Shown here piece by piece: positions 28,772 through 38,844 of a stretch of 64,000 bases of DNA (positions are counted from its first letter, which is position 1; each line of letters starts with the position of its first letter). The position numbers were made by a program, and so were the translations under genes. Origin of the DNA: Geobacteraceae bacterium GWC2_55_20 (GTDB lineage: Bacteria > Desulfobacterota > Desulfuromonadia > Geobacterales > Pseudopelobacteraceae); contig MGZK01000044.1 of the NCBI GenBank assembly GCA_001802125.1, positions 1 to 64,000 of the forward strand. Direction: 5' to 3'. The notes below the pieces were generated by a model, which saw only the letters and a list, made by a program, of their open reading frames with translations, did not search any database and was not told the DNA's origin.

Positions 28772-30022
28772 ATGGCTGACAGACATTCCTACAATCGCCG
28801 ACGCTGGACGATCTTTGCCGTGCTGGCGCTGATGTACATACTGGTCTATTTCTACAGGGTCTCGCTGGCGGTGGTGGCGGGCGACATCTCCCGCGAGCTG
28901 CACCTGACCCCGCAGCAGCTGGGCTCGCTCTCCGGAATACTGTTCTACGTCTATGCCGTGGCCCAGCTGCCGCTGGGGCCGATGATTGACCGCCTGGGAA
29001 GCCGGCTGGTTATCAGCGGCTGCGGGATCCTGACCACGGCCGGCGGCCTGCTCTTCTCCCAGGCCGACACGCTGGCAACGGCCATGGCGGCCCGCGTGCT
29101 GATCGGCATCGGCACCGCCTCGGTGCTGATGGCGACCTTTACAGTTTTCAGCCACTGGTACAGCAAGCAGGAGTTCGGGCGGGTTTCGGGCTTCATGGTG
29201 GCGGTCGGCAACCTGGGCAACCTGGCGGCCACCGCGCCGCTGGCCCTGGCGGTGGGCGCCTTCGGCTGGAGATCGTCTTTTCTGGCAATCGGAGCGCTCC
29301 AGGCGCTGGTAACGGTGCTGGTATTCAGCAGGGTCCAGGACCGTCCGGCGGAACATGCGGAGTCGGCGCGGGAAAAAGAAGTGAAAACCGGCATGATGGC
29401 CGCCTGGGGCGAGATCTTCGGCAGCCGTGACTTCTGGCTGTTGGGGGTCATCTCATTTTTCTGGTACGGCAATTACCTGGCACTGCAGGGGCTGTGGGGC
29501 GGGCCGTACCTGATGGAAGTGCTGAAGCTATCGCGCGAGTCCACCGGCAACATGCTGATGTGCACCTCGTTGGGCTTCATCGCCGGCAGCATGGTGACCG
29601 ACACCATCGCCAGACGTTTCTTCCGTTCCTACAAGAAGACCCTGCTGGCCGGACAGTCGATCCTGCTGGTTCTGATGACGGCATTCCTGGGGTGGGCGGA
29701 ATTGATTCCGCGACCGCTTCTGGCGGCGGTCTTCTTTGCAATCGGCCTGGCGGTCTCCAGCGGCGTGATGATCTATCCGATCATCCGCTCCATGTTCCCG
29801 GTGCGAATCGTCGGCACCGCCCTGACCTCACTGAACTTCTACGTCCTGATGGGAGCGGCCGCCACCCAGCAGGCCATGGGCGTCATCGTGGGTTCCTACG
29901 GCGAAGCGGCCGGCAGCATGTCGGCCGGCCCGTTTCACAATGCCTTCCTGCTGCCGGTGGCGGGGCTGGCCGTATCGATTGTACTGTTCGCCTTTGCCAG
30001 GGATTTCGGGCAGCAGGGGTAA
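28772..30022 (+). CDS. MFS transporter
   Basis: A 416-residue transporter with about 12 membrane helices. It starts RRRWTIFAVLALMYILVYFYRVSLAVV, given in pieces: VLALMYILVYFYR, then GDISRELHLTPQQLGSLSGI. The motif GPMIDRLGSRLVI is the family loop 2-3 motif, and RVLIGIGTASVLMA follows. Related to the glucarate/hexose-phosphate branch by look, but the substrate cannot be assigned. The ribosome site is weak. It converges on the MACPF/TULIP gene with a gap of 12 bases. Confidence 0.93.
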   Translation: MADRHSYNRRRWTIFAVLALMYILVYFYRVSLAVVAGDISRELHLTPQQLGSLSGILFYVYAVAQLPLGPMIDRLGSRLVISGCGILTTAGGLLFSQADTLATAMAARVLIGIGTASVLMATFTVFSHWYSKQEFGRVSGFMVAVGNLGNLAATAPLALAVGAFGWRSSFLAIGALQALVTVLVFSRVQDRPAEHAESAREKEVKTGMMAAWGEIFGSRDFWLLGVISFFWYGNYLALQGLWGGPYLMEVLKLSRESTGNMLMCTSLGFIAGSMVTDTIARRFFRSYKKTLLAGQSILLVLMTAFLGWAELIPRPLLAAVFFAIGLAVSSGVMIYPIIRSMFPVRIVGTALTSLNFYVLMGAAATQQAMGVIVGSYGEAAGSMSAGPFHNAFLLPVAGLAVSIVLFAFARDFGQQG

Positions 30023-30034
30023 AGGGTTATTCCC

Positions 30035-33000
30035 TCAGATATTCTCAAAGGTTCCCACGATCAGCGCATCACCGGGCACATAGGCGCCGGAGAACTTGAT
30101 GTAGTTGTTGCTCGGGAACAACAGGTTCTTCAGCGCGAACAGCGAAATCGGATCAAAGCTCACGTCCAGCTGCCGGACGATCTGAGACGGCACCTGCTCT
30201 TTGATCTGCTGGTTGACCTGGGCCTGGAGATCGTCGCTGCCCGAAGGCCCTCCACCGGAGAGATTCCCCGTCACTGTCACCGCCTGGCTTTGCATCTTGA
30301 TTGAAACCGACTGGTCACGTCCCGTCCCCACGACCGAGATCGGCGACGAAGCTGAAACGTTTGACGTTACATCGTTTTTGAAAGAGCCATGGGTCGTCGT
30401 TGTGCAGTCCTTACCCCAGAGAGCGCTCAGGCAGGGATACATGGATGTGGTGGTAACCGTATTGATTGTCATCGTCTGGTTCCTGACGCCGGTCAGCATC
30501 ATCGGACCCTCCGCAGTTGCCGAAAGGATCATCCCGTCCAGCGCCCAGGTCACGGTGTTGTTTGGGAACGAATAGACCGTGGTGGTGGACGAACCGCCAC
30601 CCCCAGAGGAATAACTAGATCTCTGGGTCAGCTTGCTGAGATCGATACCGGTTGCGGAGACGTTTGCCACGGTAAACTCGCCGTGCCAGGCCTTGTTCGG
30701 ATCGCCGGGATCCTTGCCCACAATCCGCCAACTATTTTTATTCAGGCTCTGGGGCAGCACCGAGCCGAAGAAGATGGCGCTGCGGATAATCAGCGAGCAT
30801 TCCTCAGCCTGCGGGATCGGTTCGGGGATATTGTTAAGGAAGGTCTGGCTGTAATTCAACAGCACATGACCACCAGTCTGGATGAACATCTGCAGCAGCT
30901 CATTCCCGGCCGGGGTCTTCAGCACCTTGAAATAGAACTCGTTCGGCCTGAGCGCCTCGATCGTCGGCACACTGGTCAGATCGAGCTGGTTGATCAGGAA
31001 AATCACCGGGTTGTTGACAAAGTAGGCTTTGATCACCTTGTTCAGCTCAATTTTCTCCTCGTCGCTGATCTCAATTTCATTAATACTGAATGCTCCGACC
31101 TGCATGTCCAGAACAACTTTCAGCAGGTTGTGATCTGTTCCATTAATGCTGGAACTGCCGCGCATCTTGCTCAGTTTTACATTGGCGGTCAGAGTCTTAC
31201 CCTGGATGCTGACAGGCAGGTCACACTTTTCAGGATCTTCTCCCAGCTGGATACAGTTGGTCATCGATCCGGTAATGATGGGCATCTCCAGGCTGACCGT
31301 CTCGTTGTTATTTACGGTGAATACCAGCAACGGGTAACCGTATTCCAGGTCAAACTTCTTGATCGCCCAGACCCCCTCCACCACCTTGGTGCGGGTGGTG
31401 ACGTGGATGGTATTTTTGTAGGTCGTGTTGTTTTTAAGCTCGTCGTATTGGGCGCAGAGGGCCTTGTTGATGCGCTCGCGGGACATGTTGAACACGACGT
31501 CCCAACCGTTGGTGGTGGAACCCTGGCTGAACATCTGGCTGACCAGCGTATTGACCGACGGCAGAACCAGCTGCGTGGATTCGGCGGCCATCAGGGCGAA
31601 GGTGGTCATGGCGACCGTGCGCAAACGCTCGGCGTGCGGCGCATATGCCAACGCCTTCCGATTCCGGCCGAAGTCGATCGGCGCATCTATAATCCGCGCC
31701 TCCAGCACGAATGAAAGCCGGATCTTCACGGTCATGGATTCGAACTTCACTCCCCGGTTGGTCACGGTGCGGGGGATGTCAACCTGCCACTCGCCAAAAG
31801 GGGTGACCTGGCTGACGCCGTCGGACCAAGATTCACCATTGTCCGAAAACAGCGGGGCGCCGGAGGCAACATCGTACTCATAGGTACGCTCGCGCCAGGG
31901 AGTATGAAACGACAATTTCTGGCGGGTCGTGTCGCGATCCGAGAACGGCGCATCCTGGAAAGTGAGCCGGACCAGGAGCTTGCCGCTGTCGGTGCCTTTT
32001 ACCCCCTCAATGGCGGCGGTGACTCCAACCACCCGCAGGTTGACATATTGCATGAATTCCCTGGCATCCGGGCAGATCACGATCCTGTGCGCCGCGCCGT
32101 TGATGATCTCATCCGTCAGCACACCCTCCACCACATATTCGATCGGCGTGGTCGTCGAGGCCTGATAACTGGCGAGCAGTGACCTGGCACGGATGGTGGC
32201 TTCCTGCTGCATCACGCGCGCGTTACGGAATTTCATCAGGCTGAAAGTCTGGATCATCGTCGGCGGCTGCAGGTTGGCATACTGCAAGGCCTGGTCCTGG
32301 AGCAGGAAGGCCTTGGCCAGAGTGCCCAGCATCTGCTGGCGCAGATAATCCAGTTGACCGGTAAGGCCGACCAGATCGACCTCGGAGCGATCCAGCTCTT
32401 TGACTTCCCTGGGATTGAGCGTGCCCTGGAGATCATTCAGACGCGTGACCTGACGTTCGTTCAACTCCTTCTGGCGCTGGGTGGTGTAGATGTCGCGCTG
32501 GATCTGGTGCAGCTGGGATTTGGCGCTGCTCAACGCCTTGCCCCGCATTACCAGGGTCTTGAAAGCGGCGCCCAGTTCCGCCTTGGCGACGTTGACGTTG
32601 GGATCACTCGGACCGCTGGCCATGACCACGTCAAACTTTATCGACATCTCATCCCAGGAGAGCTGCGCGGTGTCGCCGAACTGATCGCTTCCCAGACCGT
32701 CCAGAGTCAGTTGGGCGTTACGGATGTTTTCGATACTGCTCTTGGCGCCGGTGAACAGTTTAGAGGCTGCATTCAGGACATTCAGAGTTTTCTGGATCCG
32801 CTGGACCATCAGCCCCAGATCCTTGACCGAGGAGATCGAACTGGCCGGCAGGGCAATGGACGTGCCGAGGCTGAACAGGTTGGTGGCAACATCAAGACCG
32901 AACTTGATCGCCTCCATCGCCTCCCACTGCTGGACCTTGGACTTGTAATTCTGCGTCGCCGCGTCAACCTCCGCCTGCTGTTCGAAGAGCAGTTTCTGCA

Positions 33001-35080
33001 AGCCCGCGATCTGTGACTGCTGTAACTCGGCCTCGCTTTGGCGAACGCTGATGACGTTGTCATAGCTGTCAACAAGATCGTTATATTGCGCGGCATTGGC
33101 CGTTATCAGCCCGGACAGCAGCTTGCCGGACTCGATTATGTTCTGGTTCAGGGTTTTGGCGACGTCGATGGTCAGTTCCGCCTGCTTGCGGGCATCGATG
33201 CGGGCGGTGGTCTCCGCGATCTGGCGCTGGATTTCAGTGATATAGTCGAGGATACGGGTGACGTGCTCCTCGTATTGCGAGGCGGGCAGGATCGGCACGA
33301 AACTGCCGTAACGCGAGTCCGCGGCATATTTGCCCAGATCTAGCGCGCGATAGCGGATGACCGCCAGATCCTCGTCTTCGCTATCGGCCGGTATGACCCT
33401 GGTTACCCAGTCGAGATAACCGCGTACGAACCTCTGAACCGGCCTGGCCTCGGCTCCGGTCTGGAAACCGAGCACGGCCTCGGCAAAGGCCATGGAGAAT
33501 TCCAGGCTGTTTTTGAGGTCTCCGCATGCGTCAGCCGGCGGCGGGACACGCAAATCAGCGGCAACCAGCGGGTCACCCTCGGGACTGCCAGCGTCGATGA
33601 TGTATTTCAGCCCGTCCACCACAACGAAGCGCTTGCTGCCGGCGGCGTTGCGCACCAGCATAGCCCCGAGAAATGTGTCGCAGCCGATCTGCAAACTGTC
33701 GAAGGCGGCGTCACCCAGTTCAAGTACCCTGGGTTTTCCGACCGTTCTCATGTCCAGCACATAGGCGAACAACCGCACCGAAGCACCCGGAAGCGAGATG
33801 GTCTCCCGTGAGGCGCCGGAGACCACATAGCCATAGGCGGTGAACTGCTTGACTTCATCCCTGGCCACGAGCTGGATATCAGCGATATCCAGACGGACCT
33901 TGAAGACGTCGATGCCGGGTGTCGCAATGCTAGACAACACGCCGGGCTGGTCATCCGGCAGCAAGGTGGTGAAGTCCCGATTGTCGCAAATCGAAAAATT
34001 CACGTTCACCGTGTCGCCGAATTTGGCGGCCAGCGCGCCCTTCAATACACGGCGCCAGACGGCCGAGCGTTTGTATTCGGTGAAGGTCGTCAGCGGGGCC
34101 AGTTCAACGCCGATCGGAGCGGATGCGCTATACTCCCTGTTCATCCGGTCGAGCGTGATCGGCCCATTGTCACCGAACGGAGCGAAGATGCTCTCCTTGT
34201 TGGACCAGACCTTCTCGAACCACTCGCCGTTCTTCCTGTCGGCAATGAATGTTTGATCGTTGCTCAGACAGAGCAGTTTTCCGTACTCTTTGACGAAACC
34301 GTACTCGCCGGTATTCGCATCGGTTGTGAAATATTCGAAATCGACCGCACTCTGGCCGCGCAGTTTATCGGCACTGTTCTCGTATGCCTTTCTAACGCGT
34401 GCAAACTGGGATTTTTCAAAGGCAAACACCTGCAGGATCTGGTCGCCGACATCGACTTTCGCAACATAATGGGTACCCCACTTCTTGAATGCGTCCAGAT
34501 AGGTATTTGCTTCCTGAATGCCCAACTGGGAGACATCATCCGCCAGGTGCGGCTGTTTGAAATGCTTCAGACGCGCCAACTCACGCATGAATGCTCCGTT
34601 AAGACCCAGCTCCGGATCCGGCGTCAGCGCATTCACAGTCATTGTGACACCGGTCTCCAAGGTCTTGTGCAGTGCCGTACCGTCAAGGCGTGTCAGCCTG
34701 ACCAGGGCATATCCCAAAGCCGGGTTTTTGAGATCCACCCCCAGCGCCGATGACAGCATGTCCAGCGCCAATAGCCGGTCGCCGCTTCCCAGAACCAGCG
34801 GGCCGGACGGCAGAACCGGCGCGCTGGTGTCGATCGAGGGGTGAACAACCCTGTAAGGCAGCACCTGCGACAGCAGGCTTTCGCTGGTATCGTGCAGCGA
34901 AATTTCCGGATAGGACCAGGCGCCGGCCGGGTCAAACACTTTGAGCTCCTGGCTTTCGAAGGGTATCTCCGTGGTTGGGCGGAGGATATTCAGCCTGCCC
35001 GATTCCGGGTTCCAGTCGGACTGATACCCGCGAACAAGGTTGGTTGATGTCCCTAGCCGAATGCTCTCAAGAATGCTCAT
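30035..35080 (-). CDS. giant MACPF / helical / P47-like TULIP multi-domain protein
   Basis: A 1681-residue protein with no signal peptide, so probably cytosolic unless released. An N-terminal MACPF-like domain carries WGTHY at 201-205 followed by VAKVDVGD, matching the [YW]GTH[FY]-x6-GG signature with D for the second G. A long helical region (about 600-970) includes TEIQRQIAETTARIDARKQ, a hydrophobic stretch near 727-745 (FGLDVATNLFSLGTSIALP) and RNAQLTLDGLGS; it resembles helical pore-forming toxins. The C-terminal 490 residues begin NGWDVVFNMSRERINKAL at 1191 and end ISLFALKNLLFPSNN...YVPGDALIVGTF, which resembles TULIP proteins of the P47/OrfX group of botulinum clusters. A Gly/Ser linker lies near 1490-1500. 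GGGAGGAA precedes ATG. The three-part arrangement is unfamiliar to me. Confidence 0.85.
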   Translation of the reverse strand: MSILESIRLGTSTNLVRGYQSDWNPESGRLNILRPTTEIPFESQELKVFDPAGAWSYPEISLHDTSESLLSQVLPYRVVHPSIDTSAPVLPSGPLVLGSGDRLLALDMLSSALGVDLKNPALGYALVRLTRLDGTALHKTLETGVTMTVNALTPDPELGLNGAFMRELARLKHFKQPHLADDVSQLGIQEANTYLDAFKKWGTHYVAKVDVGDQILQVFAFEKSQFARVRKAYENSADKLRGQSAVDFEYFTTDANTGEYGFVKEYGKLLCLSNDQTFIADRKNGEWFEKVWSNKESIFAPFGDNGPITLDRMNREYSASAPIGVELAPLTTFTEYKRSAVWRRVLKGALAAKFGDTVNVNFSICDNRDFTTLLPDDQPGVLSSIATPGIDVFKVRLDIADIQLVARDEVKQFTAYGYVVSGASRETISLPGASVRLFAYVLDMRTVGKPRVLELGDAAFDSLQIGCDTFLGAMLVRNAAGSKRFVVVDGLKYIIDAGSPEGDPLVAADLRVPPPADACGDLKNSLEFSMAFAEAVLGFQTGAEARPVQRFVRGYLDWVTRVIPADSEDEDLAVIRYRALDLGKYAADSRYGSFVPILPASQYEEHVTRILDYITEIQRQIAETTARIDARKQAELTIDVAKTLNQNIIESGKLLSGLITANAAQYNDLVDSYDNVISVRQSEAELQQSQIAGLQKLLFEQQAEVDAATQNYKSKVQQWEAMEAIKFGLDVATNLFSLGTSIALPASSISSVKDLGLMVQRIQKTLNVLNAASKLFTGAKSSIENIRNAQLTLDGLGSDQFGDTAQLSWDEMSIKFDVVMASGPSDPNVNVAKAELGAAFKTLVMRGKALSSAKSQLHQIQRDIYTTQRQKELNERQVTRLNDLQGTLNPREVKELDRSEVDLVGLTGQLDYLRQQMLGTLAKAFLLQDQALQYANLQPPTMIQTFSLMKFRNARVMQQEATIRARSLLASYQASTTTPIEYVVEGVLTDEIINGAAHRIVICPDAREFMQYVNLRVVGVTAAIEGVKGTDSGKLLVRLTFQDAPFSDRDTTRQKLSFHTPWRERTYEYDVASGAPLFSDNGESWSDGVSQVTPFGEWQVDIPRTVTNRGVKFESMTVKIRLSFVLEARIIDAPIDFGRNRKALAYAPHAERLRTVAMTTFALMAAESTQLVLPSVNTLVSQMFSQGSTTNGWDVVFNMSRERINKALCAQYDELKNNTTYKNTIHVTTRTKVVEGVWAIKKFDLEYGYPLLVFTVNNNETVSLEMPIITGSMTNCIQLGEDPEKCDLPVSIQGKTLTANVKLSKMRGSSSINGTDHNLLKVVLDMQVGAFSINEIEISDEEKIELNKVIKAYFVNNPVIFLINQLDLTSVPTIEALRPNEFYFKVLKTPAGNELLQMFIQTGGHVLLNYSQTFLNNIPEPIPQAEECSLIIRSAIFFGSVLPQSLNKNSWRIVGKDPGDPNKAWHGEFTVANVSATGIDLSKLTQRSSYSSGGGGSSTTTVYSFPNNTVTWALDGMILSATAEGPMMLTGVRNQTMTINTVTTTSMYPCLSALWGKDCTTTTHGSFKNDVTSNVSASSPISVVGTGRDQSVSIKMQSQAVTVTGNLSGGGPSGSDDLQAQVNQQIKEQVPSQIVRQLDVSFDPISLFALKNLLFPSNNYIKFSGAYVPGDALIVGTFENI

Positions 35081-35474
35081 GATGGTTCCTCCCTGAAAAA
35101 CCCTTCAATGCAATATGGCCGCAGGAGCGATAAATCCAAAGCGGGCGGAGTCGGTATTCCACCCGCCTGCCTTATGATTCCAGCCACTTGCATTAGAGTT
35201 TTTTATTTTTGAGGTCTATAGCATGCACCGCCAAAGACAGCAAGCTATTTAATATTATTCAGATAATTGTGTAATGGCAGTTGAAATACGGGAGAGGGCA
35301 ACTGAAAGAAATGGCGAGAGTTTGTACTAAAAGTCGTGTAACAATTTCCAGGCTTATGATTTCAAAAACCTGTGGTGGTGGATTTTTAAGACGTAGAAAT
35401 TGGTCGATTTGCAGGAGTGTGGGTTGCAGGAAGATCGAGTGATGTCGGAGGTTATTTTGGCAGAGAAGTCGGTT
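35081..35474. other. intergenic region upstream of the MACPF/TULIP gene
   Basis: Between the MACPF gene and the DUF2062 gene, both on the minus strand. It contains the likely MACPF promoter, listed separately. No gene, RNA or repeat is recognised in the remainder. Confidence 0.5.
35215..35243 (-). promoter_or_regulatory. putative promoter of the MACPF/TULIP gene
   Basis: TTGCTG (35243-35238), 17 bases, then TATAGA (35220-35215). It would give a leader of about 130 bases. The match is moderate. Confidence 0.3.
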
Positions 35475-35957
35475 TTACTCCAGATCCTCACCCACCTCTT
35501 CCATCTCGCGTGTGATTTCGGCCAGTCCGGCATCCTTGCGTCTGAAAACCGTCACCAGCCAATAGCAGGCGGCGTAGCCGGCCAGAGCGGCGAAGAATCC
35601 GATCACCGAACTTCCCAGCAGCAGCGACGAGGCATACATCTTGAGGCTGCTCCATTTGAGGCTCGTTACCTGGAATTCCAGCGGTTTGTTACCCAGCATG
35701 AACTCGCCCAGCTTGTAGCTGGCCGCCAGCGCCGGAACCACCGTCAGCGGGGTGTTGGCCCAAGCCCCGGTGATACAGGTCAGCTTGTTGAGGCGGAAAA
35801 TGAAGGCGACGGCAATTGCCAGCGGCGTGTGCAGTCCGAAGAAAGGGGTAAAGCTGATAAAAACGCCGGCGGCAAAGCCGGTGGCGATGTGACCGGGATG
35901 GGCGTCCAGCGAAAGGATTTTCTTGAATTGCTGCTTCAGCTTTTCAATGTTGATCAT
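35475..35957 (-). CDS. DUF2062 membrane protein
   Basis: A 160-residue protein with FAAGVFISFTPFFGLHTPLAIAVAFIF and a second hydrophobic part (GFFAALAGYAACYWLVTVF), two to three membrane helices, charged ends and an acidic C-terminus. FTPFFGLHTP and the WANTPLTVVP stretch are the DUF2062 pattern. Function is not known. A GAGG near the start is a weak ribosome site. Confidence 0.88.
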   Translation of the reverse strand: MINIEKLKQQFKKILSLDAHPGHIATGFAAGVFISFTPFFGLHTPLAIAVAFIFRLNKLTCITGAWANTPLTVVPALAASYKLGEFMLGNKPLEFQVTSLKWSSLKMYASSLLLGSSVIGFFAALAGYAACYWLVTVFRRKDAGLAEITREMEEVGEDLE

Positions 35958-36076
35958 GTCGGCCTCGGGTGTCGGTAACTCTAAGGTTTTGGAAGGCGGA
36001 TTGTCAACTGAATAGACTTCACTGAAGCCCGGTATTCTGTTATAAAGCGATTCAGATCAGAAACGGAGGACTGTTC

Positions 36077-37006
36077 ATGAAGCAAACTCTCAAGATTCTG
36101 GCTGCAACCCTGCTGATGTCAACCCTTTCATTACCGGCAACTGCAGCCACTCGCAACTGCACTTTCAAAAAGCAGCTCCGGCAGGCGGAACTGGCCTTCG
36201 ACATTGCCAGCCGGCCGGCGGCGGGCTGTGCAGTGCAGGTAATCGATATTACCCTGCGCCGTAGCGGAAAATTCGTTTCCCGATATCGCGCTGATGTGGA
36301 CTACCTGGCCGAAAAAGCCTGGCTGGAGGATTTATCAGGCGACGGCCGGCCGGAACTGGTGATTGCCAGCAGCAGTGTCGATAAAGAAGCCCGTGGCGCG
36401 CTGGATGTCTACCAGATCGAAAAGAACTCCCTGCGGAGGGCATCACTGCCAAAACTGGACGACTCCGGTGGATATCGGGGAGGCGACCGTTTCTTTCTGG
36501 ATGAGCGCCAGATCGTCCGCACGTTTCCGCTCTACCGTGATGGTGACGCCGTCAACAAACCGAGCGGCGACAGCCGGACCCTCAAGTACGATTTCGGCGA
36601 CGGGAAGATATCGCTTCGAGTAAAGCAGGAGAACCAGGCCACGGCGACTGAACCGGCCAGCGGGACGGCAACTGTTCAGGAGGCGCAAGGCAAGCCGGCC
36701 GGGACGGTAATCAGCAAGGTTGCGCTTGACGGGACAGCGATCGAGATATCCGCCAATGCGCTGGTCAACAACTTCAAGATCATGAAGCTGGAAAAACCGG
36801 AACGGATCGCGATCGATATACCCGGCGCGGCATCTCCCCTGGCGGGAAAAAAAGTGAAAATAGATAATTTCGGTATCAGCCGGGCGAGGGTAGGTAATAA
36901 CCGGGGCTTCCTGCGGATAGTGCTCGATTCGACCCGACCGGCATTCCCCAAATACAAGGTAACCAGGTCCGACAGCGGACTCAAGGTTGTGTTCGAGGAC
37001 AAGTGA
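36077..37006 (+). CDS. exported AMIN-domain protein
   Basis: A 309-residue protein with a signal peptide ([18 protein letters not shown]). The C-terminal part (about 215-309: [28 protein letters not shown], given here as [19 protein letters not shown], then [15 protein letters not shown] and FLRIVLDST) is an AMIN domain, a periplasmic module that targets proteins to envelope complexes such as secretins or amidases. The N-terminal part (30-180) has [17 protein letters not shown], an FG-GAP-like D-x-D pattern, and may bind calcium; that is a guess. GGAGGAC precedes ATG. Confidence 0.82.
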   Translation: MKQTLKILAATLLMSTLSLPATAATRNCTFKKQLRQAELAFDIASRPAAGCAVQVIDITLRRSGKFVSRYRADVDYLAEKAWLEDLSGDGRPELVIASSSVDKEARGALDVYQIEKNSLRRASLPKLDDSGGYRGGDRFFLDERQIVRTFPLYRDGDAVNKPSGDSRTLKYDFGDGKISLRVKQENQATATEPASGTATVQEAQGKPAGTVISKVALDGTAIEISANALVNNFKIMKLEKPERIAIDIPGAASPLAGKKVKIDNFGISRARVGNNRGFLRIVLDSTRPAFPKYKVTRSDSGLKVVFEDK

Positions 37007-37025
37007 GAAGATTCCCGAGGAGAAA

Positions 37026-37859
37026 ATGATGATCAGAATTCTGCTTTTTCTTATGTCGGCCACGTTGTTTGCATCAGCGGCTTTCGCTGCTGTTTCAACT
37101 CCACCCGCCAAAGCTGAAACCGGCATCACCTATTACGGGCATTCGGCCTTCAAGATTGTCACGCCGACCGGCAAGGTGTTGCTGATCGACCCCTGGATCA
37201 CCAATCCGGGCAATCCCAATGGCGAAAAGGACCTGGCCTCGCTGAGCAAGGTCGATCTGATCCTTTTGACCCATGGCCATGGCGATCATGTCGGTAACAT
37301 GGTTCTGATCTCCAAGAAAACCGGAGCCAGACTGGTCACCACCCCGGAGCTGATGAAGGCCGCCGTGCTGCTCAGCCACTACCCGGAAGTAAACACCGGC
37401 AACGACCTGACCGGAGCTTTCGGCGGTGAAATACCGCTGCTGGACGGCGAAGTCACGGTGCGGTTCGTGCCGGCGGTCCATGGCGGCAGCATGGAGATCG
37501 CCGAGGGGAGCATCATGCCCAGAAACCTGGCCTACGCGGGTTTCCCCGGCGGTTTTCTGATCACGGTCAAAAACGGCCCCAGGATCTACCATACCGGCGA
37601 CACGGACCTGTTCAGCGACATGGCGCTGATAGGCGACGTGGATATCATGCTGGTCTGTATCGGCGACAAGTTTACCATGGGACCACGGCGCGCAGCCCAA
37701 GCGGTCAAACTTGTCAAGCCCCGCATGGCGGTTCCGATGCATTACGGCACCTGGGACATTCTGACCGGCACACCGGAGCAATTCGATGGCGCGTTGAAGA
37801 GAATCGGAATCAAAACCGGCAAGCGAATGAATCCTTCGGAAACTATTTTTTGGAAATAG
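37026..37859 (+). CDS. exported metallo-beta-lactamase fold hydrolase (UPF0173-like)
   Basis: A 277-residue protein with a signal peptide ([17 protein letters not shown]), then the UPF0173 pattern: [33 protein letters not shown] (HxHxDH metal motif), [14 protein letters not shown] and VPMHYGTW. The metal site is complete. Most UPF0173 members are cytosolic, so export is unusual. ATG at 37026 has GAGGAGAAA directly before it, and the gene follows the AMIN gene by 19 bases, so they form an operon. The substrate is unknown. Confidence 0.87.
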   Translation: MMIRILLFLMSATLFASAAFAAVSTPPAKAETGITYYGHSAFKIVTPTGKVLLIDPWITNPGNPNGEKDLASLSKVDLILLTHGHGDHVGNMVLISKKTGARLVTTPELMKAAVLLSHYPEVNTGNDLTGAFGGEIPLLDGEVTVRFVPAVHGGSMEIAEGSIMPRNLAYAGFPGGFLITVKNGPRIYHTGDTDLFSDMALIGDVDIMLVCIGDKFTMGPRRAAQAVKLVKPRMAVPMHYGTWDILTGTPEQFDGALKRIGIKTGKRMNPSETIFWK

Positions 37860-37893
37860 TCAGTCAACAACATCCACGAAAGGAACAGAATCA

Positions 37894-38757
37894 ATGAGCA
37901 AGGCAACCATAGGCGTAATCGGCGGCAGCGGTCTTTATGACATGGAAGGACTGGAGCAGGTTGAGCGGGTCACCGTCGAAACCCCCTTCGGCGCCCCTTC
38001 CGACGAATACGTGACCGGCGTGCTGAACGGCGTAAGAATGGTGTTTTTGCCGCGCCATGGACGCGGACACCGCCTGCTGCCGTCGGAAGTAAATTATCGC
38101 GCCAATATCTTCGGCATGAAAAAGCTGGGGGTCGAACAGATCATCTCGGTTTCGGCCGTCGGCAGCCTGAAAGATGCCATCGCCCCCGGACATATCGTGA
38201 TTCCGGACCAGTTCATCGACCGCACCAAGGGCATCCGCCGTGACACCTTCTTTGGAGAAGGAATCGTGGCCCACGCCGGTTTTGCCGACCCGGTCTGCCA
38301 TCCACTGTCGGAAACGCTCTACAACGCCGCCTTGAAGGCCGGAGCCATTGTCCACAAGGGGGGCAGCTACATCTGCATGGAGGGGCCGGCCTTTTCCACC
38401 CGGGCCGAGTCGTTTTCCTACCTGGCGCTGGGAGCATCGGTGATCGGCATGACCAACCTGACCGAAGCCAAACTGGCCCGTGAGGCTGAAATCTGCTACG
38501 GCATCATCGCGCTGTCAACCGACTACGACTGCTGGCACGACTCCCACGACGACGTCACCGTAGAGGCGATCATCCAGATCATCCACCAGAACGTGGCCAT
38601 GGCCAAGAATATCATCCGCCATGCGGTCGCCGCAATCGGCGGCGAGCGCGACTGCCCCTGCGCCAGCGCGATGCAGTACGCGATTATCACCGATTTCTCG
38701 GTGATTCCCGAGGCGACCAGGCAGAAACTGGAGCCGATCATCGGCAAGTATCTGTAA
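37894..38757 (+). CDS. mtnP: S-methyl-5'-thioadenosine phosphorylase
   Basis: A 287-residue phosphorylase that splits methylthioadenosine with phosphate to adenine and methylthioribose 1-phosphate in methionine salvage. GVIGGSGLYDM starts the protein, then LPRHGRGHRLLPSEVNYRAN (split: PRHGRGHRLLPSE), the phosphate-binding SAVGSLKD, GTNL-like IGMTNLTEAKLAREA and STDYDCWH. Length is normal. The ribosome site AAAGGAA is nine bases before ATG. A strong terminator follows. Confidence 0.94.
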   Translation: MSKATIGVIGGSGLYDMEGLEQVERVTVETPFGAPSDEYVTGVLNGVRMVFLPRHGRGHRLLPSEVNYRANIFGMKKLGVEQIISVSAVGSLKDAIAPGHIVIPDQFIDRTKGIRRDTFFGEGIVAHAGFADPVCHPLSETLYNAALKAGAIVHKGGSYICMEGPAFSTRAESFSYLALGASVIGMTNLTEAKLAREAEICYGIIALSTDYDCWHDSHDDVTVEAIIQIIHQNVAMAKNIIRHAVAAIGGERDCPCASAMQYAIITDFSVIPEATRQKLEPIIGKYL

Positions 38758-38780
38758 GCCTGGGCAAGTGCAGCAAACTG

Positions 38781-38813
38781 AAAAAGGCTGGCACCATCGG
38801 TGTCAGCCTTTTT
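38781..38813. terminator. bidirectional terminator between mtnP and the MCE gene
   Basis: AAAAAGGCTGGCACC-ATC-GGTGTCAGCCTTTTT, a long stem with A and T runs on both sides; it can end transcription from both directions. Confidence 0.93.
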
Positions 38814-38844
38814 CGATACAGATAGCGGCAAAGGGACTAATGAT

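Noticed and set aside
30389-31714. Plus-strand frame of 441 codons within the MACPF/TULIP gene
   Set aside because: Antisense to a strongly coding frame; no motif or start signal.
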